Below, one piece after another: positions 55,605 to 64,000 of a stretch of 64,000 nucleotides of DNA; the stretch's first letter is position 1, and each line of letters opens with the position of its first letter. The notes below the pieces were generated by a model. It was given only the letters and a program-made list of their open reading frames with translations, did not search any database and had not been told where the DNA came from. The stretch lies in assembly GCA_963921425.1 (NCBI GenBank), contig OY992837.1, positions 13,613,896 to 13,677,895 of the forward strand, given 5' to 3'. The stretch comes from Dryas octopetala. Its lineage: Eukaryota; Streptophyta; Magnoliopsida; Rosales; Rosaceae. Both the position numbers and the translations under genes were made by a program.

Positions 55605-58600
55605 ATGGAGAGAATACACGTATCGGTGCGTGCTCGGCCGCTCTCAGCTGACGACGCCAAAACCAGCCCTTGGCGTATCTCCGCCAACTCCATCTTCATC
55701 CCCAACAACTCCTCCAAGTTCGAATTTGGTATTCAACCCCCCCTCCTCTCTCTCTCGCCTCTGTTACTCTTCGATTTTCACTTCAAATTGTTTACACTCA
55801 GGGGAAAAGTTTGCATTTTTTTTTTTCATTTTCAATTTTCTCACATTTTCTTCTTCTTTCTTACTTTCTTTTTTGGCTTGTAGATCGGATTTTCGGTGAA
55901 GACTGTAAGACAATCGAGGTCTACCAATCTCGGACCAAAGATTTAGTCGCGGCCGCAGTTCGCGGGTTCAATGGTACCTTCAACAATACCAATTCATATA
56001 TTTTTCCTTTTTAAAAAAAATATTTTTTTTGAATTTTCACTTTAATTTATTTTTTATTTTTTGCTTATTTGTAGGAACAGTTTTTGCTTATGGGCAAACT
56101 AACAGCGGGAAAACTTACACAATCCGAGGGTCCGCTACTGAGCCTGGGGTGATTCCTCTTGCAGTGCGCGATATGTTCGAGCTCATTCAAGAGGTGCTTT
56201 TTGGTGTGGGTTGAATTTTGAAATGCGTTAAATGGTTTAAATTAGTGGTAACATTGTAAATTGCTAGCATAACTAATTTCCGCAAACTGTCTGACCAAAT
56301 TAGATGCTAGTTCTAATGCTTAAAAGTTTTAGTGAAAATTTGTATGATTACATGTTCTAAATATCATGTTATCATTTTGGTTGTTGGCTTCAGAAAACTT
56401 TACTGCACCATGTTGTTTAATTTCTGTAATAATATTTTCCGGGTTTGGTAATATTTAGTGCTAAGGTAGCCAGCATATTTAGATCAATCCATCTGTGAAT
56501 TTGTTATCGTTTTTGTAGCTGTGCCACTTTGTTCATGTTTTGGGACTCTAAAATGCAGCTTGGTCCTGTTTAGGGTAAGGGTGGCTGAAGTTATACTACA
56601 TTAACATTTAACAGCTGAACTCATTAGGTTACATCTGATTTATGGCTTTATGCAGCTTAACTATTATTTGTGTGTTAGTGGATAGAGCTCTTGAAGTCAA
56701 ATCTTCTTTGAAATTTTCCAGTGATCTTAATTCTTTATTTTTGAATTTATAAATTTGTTTAATAAGTCTTTCATGGTTTTGGCTTTCAATAAATTTTTTA
56801 TTTTAATATTATGTTTGTAATGTGATTGTGCGTACATAATCAGGTTCCTTCTTGCTTTTAGGATATGGATCGGGAGTTTCTTTTGCGGATGTCTTATATG
56901 GAGATCTATAATGAGGAAATAAATGATTTATTGGCTCCTGAGCATCGAAAATTGCAGATTCATGAAAGTCTAGAGGTATTGAATTTACTACAGTCTAATT
57001 ATTGTGGTAGTTTGTCAGTACTTAAATAAATGCAAGTTCCGTTTCCCCTTGTGTATGCAGCGGGGGATATATGTTGCTGGGCTGCGAGAAGAAATTGTTG
57101 CCTCTCCTGAGCAAGTCCTTGATCTCATGGAGTTTGGAGAGTGTAATTACCCTTTACACTTTCTCTTACGTATTCTGTTTTAAACTATTTAGTCGAATCA
57201 CTGTATTTAGTTCTCCCAAAAATGGCTTAACTCTTTGTTTTATAATTTCTGAATTATATAAGCTTAAAATACGTATGAGCTGCAAGTATTGCAATCAATC
57301 TTCAAACTCATTCCATCTATAAGCCTTTTTCTTTTCTCATTAATTCGTCGTCTCTCTGAACTCGTTCTATCTTTTTTGATAAGATATGAACTTCTATCAA
57401 TTCAATCTTTAGATCTGTCTCTTTCACACACACATAGCGACATCCCCCATCCCCAAACTTCACACACACTCTCAATCCCCCCTTTCACTTGAAAGCAAGG
57501 AATCATAGATTTCCATTGTTTGATGCCCTCTGTTAAATATATTGGCCATTTGACGCTTGGCATCCTTTTAAATTTCAGCTCATCGGCATATTGGAGAGAC
57601 AAATATGAATCTCTACAGTAGCAGGTCCCACACTATTTTCCGCATGGTAAATTTTTTGTCCTTACCATTGCTGTGTGTCATTTAACTATACATCTTCTAT
57701 GGCTTATTATTATGCTTTAAATAGATAATTGAAAGTCGAGATAAAAATGAAGACGGAGATGTTGGTAGTTCCTGTGATGCGGTCCGTGTTTCAGTTTTGG
57801 TATGTTTTATTAGAACTATAAATCTCTTTACTTTTACCTTTCCCTCCTATTTTGTTTAGCCTTATTTTTGGATCAAACCTTTTTTGTTAAATTTGCAAGT
57901 CTTTTAAAAATTCGTTTGTTTGGCTTTTCATGTTTTCTGTTGGTTCCAGAATTTAGTGGACCTTGCTGGTTCGGAACGTGCTGCAAAAACTGGTGCAGAA
58001 GGTGTCCGGCTCAAAGAGGGTTCCCACATTAATAAAAGCCTCATGACATTGGGAACTGTCATTAAAAAATTGAGTGAAGGTGCTGAGAGTCAAGGGTAGG
58101 TTCTGCATTTGTTGAATGTTTTTTTTTTTTTTTTTTTGTTGATAGGAAAGAAGATACTTCTCCCTAGGTTTTTGTGCTAGGTCCCAGCCAATTAAGTGAA
58201 CCATCCCTCTAGTCTTTTCCTAACTTTATCTACTACTGAATCTCATAAAGTAACTGCAGACGGGTTTCTCCCCAGGGAAGACCCAGGTAACCCAAAGGCC
58301 ACTGACCTAGCTCACACCCCAACTCACTAGCTAAAGATACTTGCCTATTCTCCTATAAATTGATGGCCACCAACACACTCTTGGAAAGATTAGTTGTATG
58401 AGCCGACACTAACCCAAACAGGTCAACAATCTTGACCAACCTAACAAACTTGTCCTTCTCCCCCGTGGTGAAGAATATGGTGCTGCTGGTAAAGTGAAGA
58501 TTAGACATTTGGGTGGAAATGCAAATACAGTTATAATATCGACCTTATTCAATATATGTTGCAGGGATATGTTAAATCTTTGTACGTGAGATTGACTTTA

Positions 58601-59786
58601 TTCAATATATGATGCAGGGGACATGTTCCATATCGGGATAGCAAACTTACACGCATTTTGCAACCTGCTTTGGGTGGAAATGCAAATACAGCCATAATAT
58701 GCAACATCACACTTGCACAGGTAATTTTTCCTGTAGTCATTAAACATGCTAAACTACACATATTGGTTGCAGGGTTCTATGTGCACCAAAAAAAAAAAAA
58801 AAAACCTACACATATGTATGCATCTGTGTTGTGAGTTCATATCTTTGGCCTTTTTGGTTGTTAGCTTAAATTGGATTGATCCTGAATATGTCAAGCAAGT
58901 TCTTCGAATCTGTTTTCCAACGTATTACGTGCACCCTCTGTCTTGTTTTTGTTTACCTTTCTGTACCTTGGTAGTTGAATTTTCTTTAATTTTGAATTTT
59001 TGTTATGTATGATCTGTCTTTATTCTCAGTACCTCTGATTTTATGGCAGGTTCATGCAGATGAGACTAAAAGTAGTCTCCAATTTGCAAGTAGAGCATTA
59101 CGTGTCACAAACTGTGCTCATGTCAATGAGGTTTTTCTTTAATTTGGCTTGCCATTTCTTATTTTTGGCATCCTTTCTTTGGCAATTTTTAAATGTTCCT
59201 TTTGAGATTCTTCCTAATAGCATCTATTGGCAAACAGTTGCCAATTGATTCTTTTATGCCTATCATATGTTTTAATTACTTGAATTTCAACCTATTTTCT
59301 TTCTTCATGTCAGATTTTGACAGATGCTGCTCTTCTAAAGCGTCAAAAGAAAGAAATTGAGGAGCTTCGAGCCAAATTACAGGTTGATTTTATTGCTACC
59401 AGGTGTTTTCATTCATGTATAATCATTATCAATTGTACATCATGTATATGAAATATAGTCTTTTTATTATTCTTTGTGTTTCAGGATTCTCATTCAGAAC
59501 ATTGGGCAGAAGAAATCCTCAATCTGCGGAATACATTATTACAGGTTTGATGGTATTCGATTTATGGTTTCTTGTAATTAGAAGAATGCAAGTGTATTCT
59601 AAAACTTGCATACTTACTGTGCAGACTGAGTTGGAGAGGGAGCGCATAGCTTTGGAGTTGGAGGAGGAAAAGAAAGCGCAAGCTGAAAGAGAGAAGATGG
59701 TGCAACAGCAAGCTAAGAAAATTGAAAATTTGAGCTCAATGGTTTTGTATTCAAATAGGGACGAGAAACGTGATCGCTTCAAGAAG
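55605..59786 (+). CDS. Kinesin-7 (KIN-7N/O-like) motor, 5' thirteen exons
   Basis: Plus-end-directed microtubule motor of the CENP-E/KIN-7 class. Inferred exons: 55605-55728, 55884-55973, 56075-56193, 56862-56975, 57061-57142, 57579-57646, 57725-57799, 57950-58095, 58618-58720, 59050-59130, 59314-59382, 59485-59544, 59625-59786; 431 codons in one frame. The motor begins at the N-terminus ([14 protein letters not shown]). Visible are the P-loop GQTNSGKT, switch I NLYSSRSH, switch II DLAGSER and the neck region after [20 protein letters not shown]. From about residue 345 there is a Glu/Lys-rich coiled coil. The gene must continue: exon 13 ends at a GT donor (59787) and the family has a long C-terminal stalk. 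A Copia element lies in the following intron. A hairpin transposon ends ~150 bp upstream of the ATG. Confidence 0.92.
58508..58617 (+). repeat. Ghost of exon 9 in kinesin intron 8
   Basis: TTGGGTGGAAATGCAAATAC at about 58509-58528 duplicates the end of exon 9 (58671-58690). TTATTCAATATATGTTGCAG (58545-58564) duplicates the region of the exon 9 acceptor (TTATTCAATATATGATGCAG). This is an old partial tandem duplication of intron end plus exon, now decayed. Confidence 0.75.
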
Positions 59787-60895
59787 GTTTGCATGATGAT
59801 TAATTAATTTTCATTTCTCTTACCTTCTGTATAATGAGCTTCTTTGGTTTTCAAATGAATGTATCATGGTTATCTTTTTCTGTTGTTTTAATATTGTGAG
59901 TCTAACTGCTTCAAAGTTCAAACTTCCATTATCTATCTATAAACACAAATATGAGCTTGGTTACTTACTATTTCATTTCCAGTGAGACAAGATTTAGTTG
60001 ATCTTAATATTATAGGATCTTGAAGTAAGATTTGTCATTTGAAGATTTGGTATATTATACATCGAGAGGTAGTATCATTAGTTGTTAGACACCCACTAGA
60101 CCCGAAAAACTTAAACTTTTGGGGAGTGATCCAAGTCCCAACAATACTTATCAAGCCATACATTCCCTCACGTGTAGCCTCATCCTGCATGTGGAGAGGT
60201 TAAGAAATGCAGATAGGGAGAAAGAAGTAGAAATGTAGGGGAGGGCACAATGACAGGTAGAGAAAAGGTAAGAGGCAGAAAGTGGAGGTAAAGAGAGAAA
60301 TATGGGTTTCAAACACTTGTCTAGAGTCTTTAGAATAGAATTCAAGAGCATTTCCATCAAGATCAATAATCAGTCTTGCGGCGTGCTTCTCTTAATCACA
60401 GAAATAAATTGATTGAAGTGCTACCTAGTTTCTTTTAGGTTGGGATATGTAGCGTGGCTCACAGATCAGTTACAAAAAGTAAGGATGGTGGAGTAGAACT
60501 TATTCAAAAAATATAGGGGAAATAACTATCAGTTATGGGTACAAATATAGCAATAAACATGCAACTTTCTTGAGATTTTCTGAGTGTGGGGTGGAAGGTT
60601 TCATGAAGAGCCTCATTCTTCCAAAATGGAAAAATGTGGAGGGCTGGAGGAAGATGGGGGGAAAATTGTATTGGTGGATTGGCTCATATATTGGTGCATT
60701 AATTATGGGTCCACTAGTTAGCTACAATTGTAGACCAAGCTATGTCTTGGTGTTGTGCCGTGAAAGTCCTTCACTATGAAGGAAGGAATAGTAAGCTACA
60801 AGTTTAGCTTACTGTATAGCTAGGCACTGACTGAAAGATGGCGAGGCAAGCGTTATTTAGGAAGCTGGATGTTAAAGACCAATCTTTGGTCTTAC
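59787..60895. other. Kinesin intron 13 (as far as the LTR element)
   Basis: No exon recognised. A short ORF at 60570-60779 has Trp/Lys-rich composition and could be a worn transposon piece, but it is not identifiable. Confidence 0.45.
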
Positions 60896-61474
60896 TGTTG
60901 TGTTTGGCTCGCCGGAATATTTCTGGAAATTGATTAAAATAGGAAAGTAGCTGTTTTTAGATAATTCCTAGTTGAGTACAGTTTTCTTAGGAATGCTAAA
61001 AAGCTTGCGCAAGGTTTTCCTAGTTAAGGAAGGAAGTTCTAAGTTTTCCTAAGTGTACAAGGTTAGAATTAGTAATTAGGCCTATTACCTAATTCTACTA
61101 GGAATAGGATTTCCCAGCTGTAACCTATTGTATGCCGCAGCCTATAAGCTTATAAATAGGCTGCTGCAAGGCTAGAAAAATGTAGATAGAGCACCAGAAA
61201 CAGGGTGAGAGATTTCAGTGATCAGGGAGAGAGAAGTAGTGGCTGCGGGTTGGGTTAGTTCTAGGGTTATTTCAACAAGTTCTTGTACTCTTATTCTAAT
61301 CATAGTGCAGCTGTGATTCTCAAAGGATCACACGGGGACGTAGGCAAAGTTAGCCGAACCTCGAGAACAAATCTTGGTGTTCTTTGTGTTTACTTTTGCT
61401 GCTATATATTGTGTGCTAACTATTCTAACTCTAGAATACATCTAAGACAAGGCTGAAAGGTGTTTTTCACTACA
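60896..61474 (+). repeat. 5' long terminal repeat of the Copia element
   Basis: Begins TGTTGTGTTTGGCTC and ends ...TTTTCACTACA, followed by two bases and the primer site. Confidence 0.93.
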
Positions 61475-61512
61475 ATTGGTATCAGAGCCAGGTTGGCTAA
61501 TAGGTGTCCGCG

Positions 61513-62721
61513 ATGTCCAGAGGAGGTCGAAGCATGGACTTAGGGAATTTAAGGTATGCTTTGAAGCCATATGATGGCAAGGATGATTTCACAGATTGGC
61601 AACGGATGATGAAGAACGTGCTGGTGCAGCAGGATCTGGATGATGCACTTCTTGGTGAGAAGCCGACAACCACGTCAGAAGGAACATGGAACAAGGTTCT
61701 CAAGAAGGCCAAGAGTTCAATAGAGATCCACCTCACAAGATCCGTGAGGTCTCACATCACAGAGGCGATGACAGCAAAAGAAGCATGGGACAAGTTAGAG
61801 AGTGTTTATATGGGCAAGACAGTGTCCAATAAACTCTTCTTGAAGGATGAACTCTTCGGACTTCGACTAGAAGAAGGTGGAGATGTAGCGGATCATGTAT
61901 GCAAATTTCAGCATTGCATAGCTAATCTCGACAAGGTCGAAGAAGTTTACAAGGATGATGATAAGGCTATCATCTTGCTGAGATCCCTGCCATCTTCTTT
62001 CAAGCACTTCCGAACAACTTTGATGTTCGGAAAGGAGACTCTAAAGCTTGATGACGTGGTGCAAGCGCTCCAGTCATATGCAAAGTTAGATGATTTAACT
62101 GAAGGCACTCAGTCATCACAAGGCCTTTACGCTAAGGGCAAGGAGAAGAGTCGATGGAAGGAAAGGAGGGGCAGATCTAGCAAAAAGGGGAAGTCCAATG
62201 ATTCCGATGAAGAAGGTGGTTGCTTCGAGTGTGGTTCACTAGACCACTGGAAAAGGGATTGCCAGATATGGCTGGAGAAGAAGAAGAAAAGGGCTGAAAA
62301 CTCAAGTAACGTCGTGGTCGACGATGGGGAGCTTTTGGTGATATCTTCAGGTAATTCTACTCCACATGCTTGGTATTTGGACTCCGGATGTAGTTTTCAT
62401 ATGTGTGCAAACAAGGAGTGGTTTCATACATATGAGGAATCTAGTGAGGGCAAAGTTTTGTTGGGAGATAACTCTGTGTGCAAGGTTCATGGCGTCGGCA
62501 CAGTCAAGGTGAAGATGCAAGATGGAATTGCTAGGTTGCTTGGGAATGTGCGATATATTCCTACATTGAAAAGAAATCTTATCTCTCTTGGAACTCTAGA
62601 GAAGAATGGGTATGCATTCAAGTCTAGAGCAGGGAAGCTCCAAGTCTCAAAAGGATCAAGTGTGATCCTGAAGGGAGTTGTGCAATCTAATAATCTCTAC
62701 AAGCTTACGGGGTTACAGTGA
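61513..62721 (+). CDS. Copia gag-protease ORF of the LTR element
   Basis: 402 residues from the ATG at 61513 (an upstream GTG at 61504 is in frame). The first ~210 residues are the gag capsid-like domain (UBN2 type, with FTDWQRMMKNVL and LLRSLPSSFKHF). A CCHC zinc knuckle Cys-X2-Cys-X4-His-X4-Cys follows at about residue 243 (CFECGSLDHWKRDC). An aspartic protease with active site Asp-Ser-Gly (WYLDSGCSFHM) starts at about residue 285. The ORF stops at 62721, where comparison of the two frames suggests a one-base loss. In full Copia elements the frame runs on into integrase. Confidence 0.92.
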   Translation: MSRGGRSMDLGNLRYALKPYDGKDDFTDWQRMMKNVLVQQDLDDALLGEKPTTTSEGTWNKVLKKAKSSIEIHLTRSVRSHITEAMTAKEAWDKLESVYMGKTVSNKLFLKDELFGLRLEEGGDVADHVCKFQHCIANLDKVEEVYKDDDKAIILLRSLPSSFKHFRTTLMFGKETLKLDDVVQALQSYAKLDDLTEGTQSSQGLYAKGKEKSRWKERRGRSSKKGKSNDSDEEGGCFECGSLDHWKRDCQIWLEKKKKRAENSSNVVVDDGELLVISSGNSTPHAWYLDSGCSFHMCANKEWFHTYEESSEGKVLLGDNSVCKVHGVGTVKVKMQDGIARLLGNVRYIPTLKRNLISLGTLEKNGYAFKSRAGKLQVSKGSSVILKGVVQSNNLYKLTGLQ

Positions 62722-63431
62722 TAGGTGGAGCAGCTGCGTCTACCAAAGAGAGCTTAGATGTTGAGCTCATGGAGCATTGTAACAAGGGAGAGCAAAGGCA
62801 TCATCTCACAAAGGAAGAGTCTCATCAAATAAGTGCTACGGCTAAGGAAGAAAAAGCAACAAACCATGATTGTTGCTTGGTTAGTTATTCATCAAAGATT
62901 GACTTCAAAGATGCAACAAGGGAAGTCAAGGAAGATGAGGAAGGTTTGATTGTTGTTAAGGAAGATGCAACCATGAAGGCAACCAAGGTGGTTATGAAGG
63001 TAAATTCAGTTCAAGAGAAGGCCAACTCTGAGCTAGTGGAGCATGACACAAGGGTTGAAGAGTTTGGACAGCAACAACAATCAACAAAGGTTCAAGAACA
63101 GGTGGAGAAAAAGAGCACAAGGCAGTCCAAGCCCAAAAGTACCATCAAGCTAACTCACAAGTTTTGGTGGGAAAAGGATAGAGGTTACTATGGTGTTAGT
63201 AAGGGAAATCTGGCTACATTCAAGGGGGCTTGTGAGAGCAAGGAATGGGAACGTCGGAGGTGTGCTAGGTTGTCTCTACAAAGGAACTTCAGTTGGAAGT
63301 TAGATCCTAAATCCAAGGAGAACGTTGGCTATGAATGGGTTTATGGAACAAAAGGCGAAGACAATCTTGAGGCTGCAATTAAGATTCGAAGGTACAAGCT
63401 CGGGTTGAGCTTGTTCAATCTTCAAACTTAG
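62718..63431 (+). CDS. Second ORF of the Copia element, replacing the pol region
   Basis: Open frame of 237 codons overlapping the end of gag-protease by four bases, with no ATG until codon 18 (62769). The first ~17 codons resemble the linker that follows the protease in Copia polyproteins. The rest is Lys/Glu/Thr-rich, then a basic, Trp-containing C-terminal part (THKFWWEKDRGYYGVSKG...). It shows no integrase HHCC or DDE, no YVDD-type reverse transcriptase motif and no RNase H. It may be an unrelated sequence joined after an internal deletion. Function unknown. Confidence 0.6.
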   Translation: MIGGAAASTKESLDVELMEHCNKGEQRHHLTKEESHQISATAKEEKATNHDCCLVSYSSKIDFKDATREVKEDEEGLIVVKEDATMKATKVVMKVNSVQEKANSELVEHDTRVEEFGQQQQSTKVQEQVEKKSTRQSKPKSTIKLTHKFWWEKDRGYYGVSKGNLATFKGACESKEWERRRCARLSLQRNFSWKLDPKSKENVGYEWVYGTKGEDNLEAAIKIRRYKLGLSLFNLQT

Positions 63432-63597
63432 TTGATTGAGGTGGAGCACCTTCTCACTTAAGGTGCATTGAGGCAATAGGTTTTTTTGCCAATGTGAAGG
63501 GTTCTTGGAGGATTGTTTCGGGGTTACTTCAAGACTGGTAGGATATCTCGAAGGAGCAACATTCGTAGCTTTGGTTCCGACTCACCAAGGTGGAGAT

Positions 63598-64000
63598 TGT
63601 TGTGTTTGGCTCGCCGGAATATTTCTGGAAATTGATTAAAATAGGAAAGTAGCTGTTTTTAGATAATTCCTAGTTGAGTACAGTTTTCTTAGGAATGCTA
63701 AAAAGCTTGCGCAAGGTTTTCCTAGTTAAGGAAGGAAGTTCTAAGTTTTCCTAAGTGTACAAGGTTAGAATTAGTAATTAGGCCTATTACCTAATTCTAC
63801 TAGGAATAGGATTTCCCAGCTGTAACCTATTGTATGCCGCAGCCTATAAGCTTATAAATAGGCTGCTGCAAGGCTAGAAAAATGTAGATAGAGCACCAGA
63901 AACAGGGTGAGAGATTTCAGTGATCAGGGAGAGAGAAGTAGTGGCTGCGGGTTGGGTTAGTTCTAGGGTTATTTCAACAAGTTCTTGTACTCTTATTCTA
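63598..64000 (+). repeat. 3' long terminal repeat of the Copia element (cut by window)
   Basis: Matches 60896-61298 with no difference that I can see. About 176 bp remain beyond the window. Confidence 0.93.

Larger units (their letters stand above)
60896..64000 (+). mobile_element. Copia-type LTR retrotransposon, non-autonomous, runs off the window
   Basis: 5' LTR 60896-61474 (579 bp, TG...CA) with a TATA-like TATAAATAGG near 61152. The primer site TGGTATCAGAGCC starts at 61477, matching initiator Met tRNA. The polypurine region AAGGTGGAGA lies at 63588-63596. The 3' LTR starts at 63598 and is cut at 64000. The visible 403 bp of the 3' LTR look identical to the 5' LTR, so insertion is recent. 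The interior is only ~2.1 kb: gag plus protease, then a short second ORF. Integrase, reverse transcriptase and RNase H are missing. The base pairs before the LTR are CTTAC; the matching right duplication is outside the window. Confidence 0.95.

Noticed and set aside
60570..60779. 69-residue ORF in kinesin intron 13
   Set aside because: No recognisable domain, no splice or expression evidence; possibly a worn transposon piece.

Overview
This is nuclear DNA from a flowering plant, almost certainly a eudicot. The genes have many GT-AG introns, the intergenic DNA is AT-rich and full of MITEs, and the proteins are plant families (Rf-type PPR, strictosidine-synthase-like, DEMETER-like glycosylase, plant KIN-7 kinesin). 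A woody rosid such as a member of the Rosaceae is my guess; the sequence alone does not prove it.

Left part (1-24.8 kb): a patchwork of local duplications. Two nearly full-length P-class PPR genes lie on the minus strand (copy A 1-1787, cut by the window edge; copy B 14402-16195). A third, 5' fragment (copy C) sits antisense inside intron 1 of a strictosidine-synthase-like gene (8501-12212, plus). Pieces of that gene's promoter and 3' flank recur near copy A. A promoter-like module near 6.0-7.5 kb recurs at 16.9-24.8 kb, where its second copy is split by a 6.5-kb CACTA transposon (17403-23882). The undisturbed copy preserves the exact empty site. The CACTA element carries broken, intron-containing fragments of an ARGONAUTE (AGO5-like) and a MOR1/XMAP215-like gene.

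Middle (24.8-38 kb): no intact host gene. It is stacked with non-autonomous DNA transposons: a TIR element with a captured PP2C 3' exon and four phased hairpins, a long-TIR Mutator-like element, and several MITEs.

Right part (38-64 kb): three host genes. A HAD-family phosphatase-like gene (38082-43679, plus) converges on a DEMETER/ROS1-like 5-methylcytosine DNA glycosylase (45234-51498, minus, 20 inferred exons). A KIN-7 kinesin (from 55605, plus, 13 exons in the window) follows. Between the glycosylase and the kinesin lie a 21-bp minisatellite containing a TRIM retrotransposon and a second copy of the hairpin TIR element, which ends about 150 bp upstream of the kinesin start codon. After kinesin exon 13 comes a Copia-type LTR retrotransposon (from 60896) whose LTRs look identical over the visible 403 bp. 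It lacks integrase and reverse transcriptase.

The genes do not form a pathway. The common thread is transposon and duplication activity that captures, inverts and rearranges pieces of host genes. Exon junctions were inferred by eye from splice signals, reading frame and family similarity.
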